From Alphaproteobacteria bacterium (GTDB lineage Bacteria > Pseudomonadota > Alphaproteobacteria > Rhodobacterales > Rhodobacteraceae), in the NCBI GenBank assembly GCA_030431825.1, contig JAUIIJ010000014.1, forward strand, positions 1 to 64,000: a stretch of DNA of 64,000 nt, written 5' to 3'. How positions within the stretch are numbered: the first letter of the stretch is position 1; the number at the start of each line of letters is the position of its first letter. Positions 8,945 through 18,188 of this stretch are shown in pieces. Made by a program: the position numbers and the translations under genes. The notes under the pieces were generated by a model. It made no database searches. It was not told where the DNA came from and was given only the letters and a program-made list of their open reading frames with translations.

Positions 8945-9417
8945 GGGGCGCCGATGCGCGTTGTCGGTGCTTGCAGGCATGGTCCCGACGGTCTTGCAAG
9001 CAACAATTTTGTTGATCGGCTGATGATCACTTCGTAGCATCAAGCGGGTGGCTTCAGGTGCCGGTCTGGCTTGAACATTGTGCAAGAAAGGGCGTCTGCA
9101 TTGAAAATAAAGGATAAAATTGGCGCATTTGTCCCGGCTTTTGGCGCGGCAGGCCAAGACCCGATCCTGTCCCTGTGGTGTCGTTTGATGCAACGCAGCC
9201 GGAACGCGATGATGGGGAGGGACGGCGATGGCTCTTATGAGACCAGGCCCGGCATGACGGGGCGGATGCCTTGTTTGCGGACAGTCGCGAATGCCGCGCC
9301 GCGCTTTCGATCGGATCGTTTGAGGCCCTGTTCCGCGCTCACCCTTCCCGCGCCCGACAGATGGAGGGCCGACGCATGACACTGAAACACCATTCACAAC
9401 ATACCAGCAGGTTGCCC

Positions 9418-10554
9418 ATGAAAAACAAAGCTATATCCGCCCTTTCGCTCCTGGCTGTCCTTGGTGGGCAGGCCGGCGCGCAGGAAGTTGACCTGGAACC
9501 GGAAACGCTTGTGGTCGAAGAGCGCATTTCCGAGGGAGAACATGTCTATGTCATGGATATGGGCATTTCCGGTCCCAGCTCCATCATGGTGCTGAATGCC
9601 GATGACCTGTCTCTGGAAGGGAACATCGGTGCCGGCAACTTCAGCCAGATGCTGATGAGTCCGGACAGGTCGAGCGTCTATACGTCATCGGTTTTCATGA
9701 GCCGCTACACTTATGGCGATGTCGAGGCCGTGGTGACCGAATGGGACTCGCAGGCGCTCACCGCCAAACGCGAAATCATCGTCTCCAACAAGCTCGCCCA
9801 GACCCTGAGCCAGCGCGGGGCGCTCAATCTGTCGTCCGATGGCGGTTATCTCGTGGTCCAGAACGCCACGCCCGCCACCTCGGTCAGCATTGTGGACCTG
9901 ACCGAAAACAAGGAACTCGTCGAAATCCCGACGCCCGGCTGCTGGACCGCCTATCCGGCGCTGGATGACATGGCCTTCTCGACGTTGTGCGGCGACGGCA
10001 CGGTGGTCAAATACACTTATGCGGCGGATGGCAGCTTTGGCGATCCGGCGAGATCCGACAAGATATTCGATCCCGATGCCAACCCGGTCTTTGGCAATGC
10101 GGTGCGCGTCGGCGGCAATCTCGTCTACGTGTCCTACGCGGGTGCCCTGCTGGTCGTTGACGACAGCGCAGACACGCCGACGCTGGTCAAGACCATCGAG
10201 TTTGCCGAAGAGGGCTGGGCTCCGTCGGGATATAATCTGATGGGGTATCACGAACCGTCCCAGACGCTGTTCATAACCATGCATTCCAACCCGTTTGATG
10301 GCTCGCACAAGCTGCCCGCCGAAGAAATCTGGGCGATCAACATGGAGAGCGAAACCGTCACCGGGCGGTCCGAAGCCAATGGCGAAGGCAATATCACCGT
10401 CAGCGGTGGTGATGTTCCCGCGGTGTTCGGTGTCGATCACCTTGGCGGCGTGCGTCGCTATGATGTCACGCTTGGCGATACGGTGAGCCTGGCCAAGGCC
10501 GCGGAAAGCGAAGGCGTCGTGTTCTTTGCCACCATCCTCTCGACCGACTACTGA
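9418..10554 (+). CDS. aauB: Aromatic/methylamine dehydrogenase heavy (beta-propeller) subunit
   Basis: Signal peptide followed by amine-dehydrogenase heavy-chain-like sequence (VYVMDMGISGPSSIMVLNADDLSLEGNIGAGNFSQMLMSPD..., PGCWTAYP, FAEEGWAPSGYNLMGYH). First gene of a B-E-D-A order. Confidence 0.88.
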   Translation: MKNKAISALSLLAVLGGQAGAQEVDLEPETLVVEERISEGEHVYVMDMGISGPSSIMVLNADDLSLEGNIGAGNFSQMLMSPDRSSVYTSSVFMSRYTYGDVEAVVTEWDSQALTAKREIIVSNKLAQTLSQRGALNLSSDGGYLVVQNATPATSVSIVDLTENKELVEIPTPGCWTAYPALDDMAFSTLCGDGTVVKYTYAADGSFGDPARSDKIFDPDANPVFGNAVRVGGNLVYVSYAGALLVVDDSADTPTLVKTIEFAEEGWAPSGYNLMGYHEPSQTLFITMHSNPFDGSHKLPAEEIWAINMESETVTGRSEANGEGNITVSGGDVPAVFGVDHLGGVRRYDVTLGDTVSLAKAAESEGVVFFATILSTDY

Positions 10555-10555
10555 G

Positions 10556-11086
10556 ATGGAGGCGATCGCCCCCCTTGCGTCGGTGACGATCACCACCTTT
10601 CTGGTGATCGTGATCATGCGCGCTGCCTGGCACAAGCTTGAACGGTTTCTTGAGACCGTGGGCTTTGCACAGGGCTACGGGGTGGTTCCGGACCGGTGGG
10701 CGGCGCCGATCGTGCGAATCTTGACGGCAATCGAAATCGGTATCGTGCTTGCCCTGCTGATCCCCGCAACGCGAATGCCCGGTGCGGTGGCCGCGGCCCT
10801 GTTGTTCACCGGTTACGGCCTGCTGATGGCAACCGCGCTGATGCGCGGGCGCAGCGAGATCGACTGCGGCTGTGGCGGTGCGCCACAGATCGTGTCGGGA
10901 TATACGTTGCTCCGGAACGCGATACTGGCGGGGCTCGCCCTGATCGTGGCCGTCTTGCCTGCGCAAGCCGTCGGAGCGGTTGATGCCGCTGCGGCGATTG
11001 CAGCCGCACTGGTTCTCGCCGCGATCTACGCGGTCGTCGAAAAACTCGCCTCGCACCTGCCCAATATCCGCGCAGGAGAAAGCTGA
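10556..11086 (+). CDS. mauE: Amine dehydrogenase accessory membrane protein MauE-like
   Basis: Multi-TM, contains DCGCGGAPQIVSGYTLLRNA. Lies between the heavy-chain gene and mauD. Confidence 0.85.
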   Translation: MEAIAPLASVTITTFLVIVIMRAAWHKLERFLETVGFAQGYGVVPDRWAAPIVRILTAIEIGIVLALLIPATRMPGAVAAALLFTGYGLLMATALMRGRSEIDCGCGGAPQIVSGYTLLRNAILAGLALIVAVLPAQAVGAVDAAAAIAAALVLAAIYAVVEKLASHLPNIRAGES

Positions 11087-11087
11087 C

Positions 11088-11678
11088 ATGACTCTGCTCG
11101 TCTTTTCCAACCTGTTGCTCTGGATCATCGTGATCGTTCAGATCGGAGTCATCTTTGCACTGGCCCGCCAGGTCGGCATCCTCTTTGAGCGGGTCTCTCC
11201 GGTCGGGGCGATGATTTCCGACAGCGGGCCGGGGTTGGGCGACAAGGTTGCGCCGATGGCGTTGCCAAACCTGAATGGCGAGGGCCTGACCCTCGCAGGC
11301 AGCGACGGGCGCGCGCAGCTGGTGTTTTTCCTCTCGACCAGTTGTCCGATCTGCAAGGCCCTGTTGCCGGCGCTGAAATCGATCCAGTCGGACGAGGCCG
11401 CATGGCTGGATGTGATCCTGGCGTCGGACGGCCGCGAAGCGCTGCACCGTCGCCTGATCGACGCGGAAGGGCTTCAGGGGTTCCCCTATGTCCTGTCTTC
11501 GGAACTCGGGATGAGTTTCCGGGTCTCCAAACTCCCCTTCGCCATTCTCATCGACAAGGAAGGCAAGGTTGACGCCAAGGGTCTCGTGAACAGCCGGGAA
11601 CAGCTTGAAAGCCTGTTCACCGCGTCCGAGACCGGAATACCCTCATATCAAGCCGCCGTTGCCGGCATGACATCGTAA
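11088..11678 (+). CDS. mauD: Amine dehydrogenase accessory protein MauD (thioredoxin-like)
   Basis: N-terminal TM, FFLSTSCPICKALLPALKSI thioredoxin-like active site. Confidence 0.88.
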   Translation: MTLLVFSNLLLWIIVIVQIGVIFALARQVGILFERVSPVGAMISDSGPGLGDKVAPMALPNLNGEGLTLAGSDGRAQLVFFLSTSCPICKALLPALKSIQSDEAAWLDVILASDGREALHRRLIDAEGLQGFPYVLSSELGMSFRVSKLPFAILIDKEGKVDAKGLVNSREQLESLFTASETGIPSYQAAVAGMTS

Positions 11679-11708
11679 CTCTTCGTTCCACCAAGAAGGA
11701 AACCGCCC

Positions 11709-12236
11709 ATGACCCGTATCATCGACAAACTCCTTGAACGTCTCGACAAGAGTGTCGAAACCAATATCCGCTCGTCGGCACGCCAACACGGTCGCCGCTC
11801 GTTCCTTGCACGCACCGGATCGGCGCTGTTCGGGGCGGCTGTTCTGTCGCCTGTGCTGCCGTTCGACCGTCGCGCCCATGCATCCGAAGGCGGTGGAGCG
11901 GAGGATCCGTGCAGCTACTGGCGCCACTGCGCCATTGACGGCTTCCTTTGCGATCAGTCCGGCGGTTCGCTGACCACCTGCCCGCCGGGATCTTCGGTGT
12001 CGGCGGTGTCCTGGGTCGGCACCTGCAGCAATCCGGATGACGGCAAGGAATACCTGATCAGCTATAATGACTGCTGCGGGAAACCGTTCATTCCGACCGC
12101 GACCTTCTGCAACAACAACAAGGGCGAGCGCCCCGGTTATCGTATGAGCCTGTATAACGACGTGAACTGGTGCACGGCCAACACCGACAAGGGCTATCAT
12201 TGTACCGTGTCGATTGTCGTGGGTACGGCGGAATGA
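11709..12236 (+). CDS. aauA: TTQ-containing amine dehydrogenase light chain (aromatic amine dehydrogenase type)
   Basis: Tat-like RRSFLARTG leader, then YWRHCAIDGFLC...SWVGTC...YNDCCGK...RPGYRMSLYNDVNWCTAN...YHCTVSIVVG with both TTQ tryptophans (SWVG, NWC). Confidence 0.92.
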   Translation: MTRIIDKLLERLDKSVETNIRSSARQHGRRSFLARTGSALFGAAVLSPVLPFDRRAHASEGGGAEDPCSYWRHCAIDGFLCDQSGGSLTTCPPGSSVSAVSWVGTCSNPDDGKEYLISYNDCCGKPFIPTATFCNNNKGERPGYRMSLYNDVNWCTANTDKGYHCTVSIVVGTAE

Positions 12237-12679
12237 ACCTGAGGGTTCTGCTTGGCGCGGCGACCCTGCTGTCCGGCGTTGGTCTGGCGCAGCAGGGGGC
12301 GGCGGACGGTGCCGAGCTGTTCGCGAATAACTGTGCCATCTGTCATAACGCGGGTGGTACGGGCACGCCTGGGCTTGCTCCTGCGCTGGACCGGCCCGAG
12401 TTCTGGCAGGCGCTCGGGGATAACGCGGGTGCCTATATCAGCACTGTCATGACAAAGGGTTTCAACATGCCGATCACCGTCCGTGGCGAGCGGTTTGCCG
12501 GTATGCCGATGATCCCTGTCACAGGCGTATCGGACGAGGATCTTGCCTCGATCGGCAGTTGGGTGCTCGCCAATCTGGGTGAACTGGACCAGACCGTCAC
12601 CGCTGAAGATGTCGCAAGCGCCCGTGGCGGTGCACTGGGCAACGCGGACCTCAAGGCGATGCGCCCAGAATCCGAATGA
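12233..12679 (+). CDS. Periplasmic monoheme cytochrome c
   Basis: Signal peptide and CAICH heme motif. Start overlaps the aauA stop. Confidence 0.85.
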   Translation: MNLRVLLGAATLLSGVGLAQQGAADGAELFANNCAICHNAGGTGTPGLAPALDRPEFWQALGDNAGAYISTVMTKGFNMPITVRGERFAGMPMIPVTGVSDEDLASIGSWVLANLGELDQTVTAEDVASARGGALGNADLKAMRPESE

Positions 12680-12686
12680 GGCTGAA

Positions 12687-13133
12687 ATGAAGCGGGTTCT
12701 GATTGCTCTGGCTGCGACGTGGATTGGCGCGGCACCTGTCGCCTCGTCGGAAAATGGGGCGACGATGTCGCCGCACGCCAACTATCTTCTCTATTGCTCG
12801 GGATGTCATCGTCAGGATGGTGCCGGTGCGATCGAAGGCGGGATCCCCGCTTTTCAGGATTCGGTTGGCTATATTGCCGGTATCGAGACCGGACGCACCT
12901 ACATCATGCACGTTCCCGGCGTGATTTCGACCAATATGTCCGATGCCGACGTGGCAGGCGTCCTGAACTACATTCTGGATCGATGGGGCGAAGAGGGCGG
13001 CGCGGATTTCTCCGCCGAGGAAGTCACCCGGCGCCGCGCCCTGCCGGTGGCAGATGTCGTCGTTTATCGTCGTCAGGTCGTGGAAGAACTGAAAGAGGCC
13101 GGGATAAAGATCGCCGATTATCCCTGGCCCTGA
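12687..13133 (+). CDS. Monoheme cytochrome c
   Basis: Signal peptide and CSGCH heme motif (YLLYCSGCHRQDGAG). Confidence 0.82.
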   Translation: MKRVLIALAATWIGAAPVASSENGATMSPHANYLLYCSGCHRQDGAGAIEGGIPAFQDSVGYIAGIETGRTYIMHVPGVISTNMSDADVAGVLNYILDRWGEEGGADFSAEEVTRRRALPVADVVVYRRQVVEELKEAGIKIADYPWP

Positions 13134-13232
13134 CCGGGGCCAGCCGCGCTATGCGGTCGATCCGGCTCACCTGTTACTGCCCGCCGTCGGGTTCGCTTCG
13201 TGAAATGTGGCGCGACATGTCATAGGTGGCCA

Positions 13233-13859
13233 ATGACCATTCTCGCAATCGTGATTGCATCGGTGTTCGCGACGACGTTCCTCGTGGGCCCGGTGGGAGG
13301 CGGATACTATTGGGATTTTGGCAATGCGCTCGGGTTCCTGGCCTTGGCGGGCCTGTTGTTCCAGATGGTGCCCTATCCGCGATCACAGGTTGCGCGGCGG
13401 CATGAAAGACTCGGCTATTGGGTGCTGGCACTTGCGATAGCCCATGCGCTCTGGTTTCTGGCAGGGGACGCGACAGTACGGGTTTACCTGCAGCCCGGCG
13501 CACCCTTCTACATGTGGGCTGGTCTGGTCGGTGTCCTGGCGATGGCGGCGCTTTGCAGTCTCGCGCGATTGCCCGACCGGATGCGCGTTCACAGGCGATA
13601 CAGCAGTTTTCGCACAACCCATCGTGTACTGGGATTCGTCGTTGTCGCGGCCAGTGTGATACACGTGTTGCCCAGCGGGTTTTACCTTGCGACATGGGTG
13701 CAATGGGGCGCGCTCGGCGCGATCGTGGCGTGTAGCTGCCTCGGTCGGGGCTACTGGGTTCGGCTGTCACGTCCGCCATCGGCGTCCACCGCCGTTTTCC
13801 TGGTGTGTGGCGGCGTCGCGGTTCTTTTGTTTGTCCTGCTGCGGAACGGGGTGACATGA
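13233..13859 (+). CDS. Membrane protein, cytochrome-b/ferric-reductase-like
   Basis: About six hydrophobic segments with paired His-containing helices (RRHERLGYWVLALAIAHALWF, FRTTHRVLGFVVVAASVIHVLP). Overlaps the next gene by ATGA. Confidence 0.65.
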   Translation: MTILAIVIASVFATTFLVGPVGGGYYWDFGNALGFLALAGLLFQMVPYPRSQVARRHERLGYWVLALAIAHALWFLAGDATVRVYLQPGAPFYMWAGLVGVLAMAALCSLARLPDRMRVHRRYSSFRTTHRVLGFVVVAASVIHVLPSGFYLATWVQWGALGAIVACSCLGRGYWVRLSRPPSASTAVFLVCGGVAVLLFVLLRNGVT

Positions 13860-14224
13860 AGGGGATCCTGGCAATCCTGCTGCTGCTCGCCGTCGCGCTT
13901 GTCGTGCTCGGGCCACCCTTCGCGTCTGTTTCGGCCGATCGCGCGGCCTTGTTCGAAAATGGTGAGCCGATATTGCCGATGACCTTCGCGCACAACGATC
14001 ATTTCCGCGTTGCCTGCGCGACCTGTCATCACGAATTTGTCGACGGGACGGGGGGGCTGCCCTGCATCGCATGCCATGCCACAGACAAGCAGGTCGCACA
14101 TCGGTTCGAAGAGCAGTTTCACACCCTGTGCCGCTCCTGTCATGTGCGGGAACAGGCACTGGGCAAACCAAGCGGCCCCACCCGACAATGCGCCGATTGC
14201 CACCTGCCCGACACAGCGTTCTGA
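13856..14224 (+). CDS. Tetraheme (class III-like) cytochrome c
   Basis: Four CxxCH motifs: CATCH, CIACH, CRSCH, CADCH. Confidence 0.85.
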   Translation: MKGILAILLLLAVALVVLGPPFASVSADRAALFENGEPILPMTFAHNDHFRVACATCHHEFVDGTGGLPCIACHATDKQVAHRFEEQFHTLCRSCHVREQALGKPSGPTRQCADCHLPDTAF

Positions 14225-14239
14225 TCGGGGCTTTATGGC

Positions 14240-14532
14240 GGTCGAAACGGGAACAGCGTCCGGCTTTGCGCATGGCCTTGGCGGCAAGAGCATTCTTTTG
14301 CTTAGCTACTTGTCCTCGATGACGGCGGCGCCTGGTTCCAGTTCTGGTATCGGCACCTGTTCGACATTGGCCGCAAAGACTTCGCCATCCATCGCACAAT
14401 GATCACCCATGGTGGGATAAGCACTTTGGCGCCGAGGCCTGAGTAGAGCGCCTGAATGCAGAGCCGCTTTACACAGGTCGCCAGATGCGACCGTCTGCTG
14501 GTGAAGACTTCCGGGTGTGAACACGCACGCAA
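14240..14532 (-). pseudogene. IS630-family transposase remnant (frameshifted)
   Basis: Minus strand encodes MDGEVFAANVEQVPIPELEPGAAVIEDK and, across a frameshift, VAKQKNALAAKAMRKAG, resembling the IS630 pattern 'G..F..YVEQVL.P.L.PG..V..DNL..HK...'. Confidence 0.5.
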
Positions 14533-14783
14533 GATTTGGGTCTGATTCGAAGTTGATGCACTTTGAAGGTTAAGGTGCCGTGAATAGGCATACCTTGAGC
14601 AGATCAGTGTTTGTACGGGCGGGTGTCCCGGATACCGTCATTGCGGGCGCAGATGGCGACGGAAGGCAACGGGCGGGACGCCGGTGCGGTGACGACCAGT
14701 GACAAGGGCGGTAGCGGTGAACAGGCACTCACGGGAGGGTGTGGGTTTTCGCGTTTCATGCTGCCGGTTACGGAAATGACGGA

Positions 14784-16385
14784 TCAGGCTGCCAAGGCCG
14801 CGCTGACCTTTTGCAGCGAATTGAGGGTGGAGTTGCGGATGTTGGTTTTGACAAAACCGTTGTTGTCGACCGCCTTGAAGAAGTCTGAATCCAGAACGCC
14901 CCTGTATGTTTCCACAATCTGCATCGCATTGTGCTTCAGCGCGTCGCGGGTTTCCGTGTCCTGCGCGTCGGCCATATCCTGCAAAGCCTGTTCCAGGCTC
15001 GTGTCGATACCCGAGATATAGTCGAACAGGACCGAGGATTTGGAAGAGACTTCTTCCATACCGTCAAGGCCCCTTGTCGCATCGTCGATTGCCGATTTCA
15101 GCTCTTCGATATCCTTCTTCATTCCAAGCCGCGTTTCGATCCAGGCCACTCGGAGTTTGACAAGCCCCTCTGGCGAAAGGTCCGCGGCCTCTTGCGCCGC
15201 CGCAGTGGTCTGCATGGTTGCTGCCTGCTTGAGCAGCTCGGCAGTCTTGGCTGCCGCTGTCAACGCGCTGGCATAGTTGCCCTGCGCCGCCTGATCCTTG
15301 GCGAAATCAAAGCTGCGGTTGATTGCAGCGAGGTCGCCGCGCTTGTCGGTCATTGCCTTGTCGACGACCGGTTGCAGACGCGCCAGAAAAGCTTCCCATT
15401 TCACGGCGTCGCCATCGTCACCTGTGGTTGCCGTCTTGGTCTTGTTGACGGCCGCTTCGATTTTCCCAAGCAGAGCGTCTGCCGCCTCGTGATTGCGCGC
15501 CTTGATGGTCTGAGCGGCGGTTGACAGCGCGGTCATCAGTTTGCCTTTCGCAGGTTCCGCGATATCGGCAATGCTCTGTTGCAGAGCTTTGGCGCGGGTG
15601 GCGAGGGCTTGGAAATCCGGTTGAGGTGAGGCGGGGTCCTGTCCTTCTTCCGGGACCTGCTCTGCTTCTGCGCGCTGGCGCAACCTGGCGACGGCGTTTT
15701 CCAGCGCGGTAATCGTCTTGTCCGCCTGCTCGAACGCAGAGGATTTTATCTGAGCGACCGCGCCGGTCATCGCCTTCTTCAGTTTTTCAGCGGCATCGTC
15801 GCTGGCCGCCGCGATATCGGGTTGCAGGGCTTTCAATCGCGCCGCCAGTGCGGCTGCGTCCATTGGGGGGGCGTCGCTCTCTTCGGGGGCATCCTCTTGC
15901 GCATCTTCAGAAATGTCATCCTGTGCTGGCGCGGCTTCGGTCGGCTCTTCGCTCGTGGCCTGGTCTTGCGGCGTTTCTTCCATCGTCGGATCGTCTGGCA
16001 AATCCTCGACATCGCTCTCCAGGGCGTTGCCGTCGGCGTCGAGGATCACCACGTTGACCAAGGTCTTCTGGGTCTTCAGGTATTTCTTGATCGTCTTGGC
16101 CATCTGCGGGACGGTGCGTTCGCAGGTCATTTCCATGACACGTCCCCTGAGTTCAAATGTTCCGAAGGCGACCTTCTTGCCGGTGCCTTCCTTGCGTGCA
16201 AGCTTGCCGAGCATCGCGGGCGCCTTGCGGCGATCGATCATGAGCGTGTGTTCATTTTGTGATCCAGGGCAGAACGCAAAGCTCAGAGGTTTCTTTTTGC
16301 CAAGCTTCACCATCTTCTTGAGCTCGGCGCCTTCGAGTTTGAGATCGGCCATAATGTCGGACCCTCTATACGTGTGGAAATTCAA
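14784..16385 (-). CDS. Hypothetical protein divergent from tssA; ~110-aa N-terminal domain, acidic linker, helical repeats
   Basis: 533-aa ORF (second Met MADLKLEGAELKKMVKLGKKKPLSFAFCPGSQNEHTLMIDRRKAP...). Internal repeats such as LAARLKALQPDIAAASDDAAEKLKKAMTGAVAQIKSSAFEQADKTITALE / LATRAKALQQSIADIAEPAKGKLMTALSTAAQTIKARNHEAADALLGKIE. Confidence 0.75.
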   Translation of the reverse strand: MNFHTYRGSDIMADLKLEGAELKKMVKLGKKKPLSFAFCPGSQNEHTLMIDRRKAPAMLGKLARKEGTGKKVAFGTFELRGRVMEMTCERTVPQMAKTIKKYLKTQKTLVNVVILDADGNALESDVEDLPDDPTMEETPQDQATSEEPTEAAPAQDDISEDAQEDAPEESDAPPMDAAALAARLKALQPDIAAASDDAAEKLKKAMTGAVAQIKSSAFEQADKTITALENAVARLRQRAEAEQVPEEGQDPASPQPDFQALATRAKALQQSIADIAEPAKGKLMTALSTAAQTIKARNHEAADALLGKIEAAVNKTKTATTGDDGDAVKWEAFLARLQPVVDKAMTDKRGDLAAINRSFDFAKDQAAQGNYASALTAAAKTAELLKQAATMQTTAAAQEAADLSPEGLVKLRVAWIETRLGMKKDIEELKSAIDDATRGLDGMEEVSSKSSVLFDYISGIDTSLEQALQDMADAQDTETRDALKHNAMQIVETYRGVLDSDFFKAVDNNGFVKTNIRNSTLNSLQKVSAALAA

Positions 16386-16529
16386 TTGACTTTAAGAAGA
16401 TGATAAGGCTGACTTGGGGTCAACAAAAAATGTTTTTCTGTTGTGTGAACTGCATTACAGCAGTCACGACCGGGAATTGGTTCAAGTGTAGTCGCGGCCG
16501 GGGTTTTGGCCGCTTCGAAGGGAGACACC

Positions 16530-17579
16530 ATGGACCCGGTAGTCCTTTTACAATCCAAGGGTGAAAATGCGCCGAGCGGTGCGAATCTCGAATACGAGAT
16601 GGTGTTTACCGAGATGGAGCTTGCCGCCCAACCGGTTGAAGAGCAGCAGGTCGGCGATGCGATTGCCGAGGGTCACGGGCCCGATTACCGGGAAGTCATC
16701 AAAAAGGCACTCGACGTGCTCGGACAGAGCCACGACCTGCGTGCCGGCGTGTTCCTTGCGGATGCGATCCTGAATGTCGAGGGGCTGCGAGGCTATGCCG
16801 ATGCGACCACCGTGTTGCGCGGCCACCTGGAAGACTACTGGGACAGTTGCCACCCCGAGCTTGACGAGGATGACGGCAACGACCCGACGATGCGGATCAA
16901 TGCGATCCAGGGGCTTTGCGGCCAACCCGACGGCATGGCGGGGCCGTCGCCGGCGTATCGTTCGCTGCGCCGCGCGCCATTGACCCGGAGCCGCGGGTTT
17001 GGCCTGTTCTCGATGCGTGACATCGAAATGTCCGAGGGGCAGGTTGCCGTGCCCGAGGGCGAGACCGGGCCGGACACCGCAACGATTGCTGCCGCATTCC
17101 AGGACACCGATGACGAGGTGCTGTCGGAAACACTGACCGCGCTGCAGACGGCCTCGGAAAATGTCCGGGCGATTTCTGCGGTGTTTGACGAAAAGACCCC
17201 GGGTCAGGGCCCTGAACTCATGCCGCTGGTCAAGCTTTTGGACCTGATGGCGCGCCGGGTCGGAGAGTATGCCTCTTCGGCGGACCCTGCGGATACTGCA
17301 GAAGAGCGCGCGCCGGTTGACCCGGATACCACGGCAACGGATGCGGCCCCCGCCGCGCCGGCGCAGGCGGTGGGGGCGATCAACTCTCGTACCGACGTGA
17401 TAAATGCTCTGGAGCGGATCGTCGGCTATTATCGCCAGAAAGAACCCTCCAGCCCGGTTCCGATCCTTCTGGAGCGCGCCAAGCGGCTGGTCAATGCCGA
17501 TTTCCTGACGATCATCCGCGATATTGCCCCCGGCGAATTCGACTCTGTCAAAAACCTTGGCGGAATAGACGATGATTAG
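16530..17579 (+). CDS. tssA: T6SS protein TssA (ImpA family)
   Basis: ImpA N-terminal domain (GENAPSGANLEYEMVFTEME...DYREVIKKALDVLGQSHDLRAGVFLADAIL...). AGGGAGA ribosome-binding site before the ATG. Confidence 0.9.
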   Translation: MDPVVLLQSKGENAPSGANLEYEMVFTEMELAAQPVEEQQVGDAIAEGHGPDYREVIKKALDVLGQSHDLRAGVFLADAILNVEGLRGYADATTVLRGHLEDYWDSCHPELDEDDGNDPTMRINAIQGLCGQPDGMAGPSPAYRSLRRAPLTRSRGFGLFSMRDIEMSEGQVAVPEGETGPDTATIAAAFQDTDDEVLSETLTALQTASENVRAISAVFDEKTPGQGPELMPLVKLLDLMARRVGEYASSADPADTAEERAPVDPDTTATDAAPAAPAQAVGAINSRTDVINALERIVGYYRQKEPSSPVPILLERAKRLVNADFLTIIRDIAPGEFDSVKNLGGIDDD

Positions 17580-17666
17580 CCTGCATTAACTTTTGATTAA
17601 CCCATTGGCGGCCTCTTTCGGGTCAGCCGCGAAACATGACGAAACAGGGATACCAAGGAGCACGAA

Positions 17667-18179
17667 ATGGCGGATAGTTCACAGAAATTCATAGCGCGGA
17701 ATCGCGCGCCACGGGTTCAGATAGAATATGATGTCGAGCTTTACGGTGCGGAGAAAAAGGTACAGCTGCCCTTTGTGATGGGCGTGATGAGCGATCTTGC
17801 CGGCAAGTCCGAAGCGCCGCAGCCCGCCGTTGCAGACCGCAAGTTTCTCGAGATCGACGTCGACAATTTCGACGACCGGATGAAATCGATGAAGCCGCGC
17901 GCCGCGTTTACGGTGCCGAACACATTGACCGGCGAGGGAAACCTCGCGGTGGATATCACCTTTGAGAGCATGGACGATTTCTCGCCCGCAGCGATCGCCG
18001 CCAAGGTCGAACCGCTTCGCGAGTTGCTCGAGGCGCGCACGCAGTTGTCCAACCTGATGACCTACATGGACGGCAAGACCGGCGCCGAGGACCTGATCAG
18101 CAAGATCATCAGCGACCCCGCATTGTTGAAAACACTGGCCGCGCAGCCTGCGCCCAAGGCTGAAAGCGACGAGGAATAG
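17667..18179 (+). CDS. tssB: T6SS contractile sheath small subunit TssB (VipA)
   Basis: SSQKFIARNRAPRVQIEYDVELYGAEKKVQLPFVMGVMSDLAG... Confidence 0.97.
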   Translation: MADSSQKFIARNRAPRVQIEYDVELYGAEKKVQLPFVMGVMSDLAGKSEAPQPAVADRKFLEIDVDNFDDRMKSMKPRAAFTVPNTLTGEGNLAVDITFESMDDFSPAAIAAKVEPLRELLEARTQLSNLMTYMDGKTGAEDLISKIISDPALLKTLAAQPAPKAESDEE

Positions 18180-18188
18180 GAGACACAC

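Noticed and set aside
16386-16529. Sigma-70-like TTGACC/TATCAT-type promoter in the intergenic region upstream of tssA
   Set aside because: Spacing does not fit a good -35/-10 pair on either strand, so no promoter is called.
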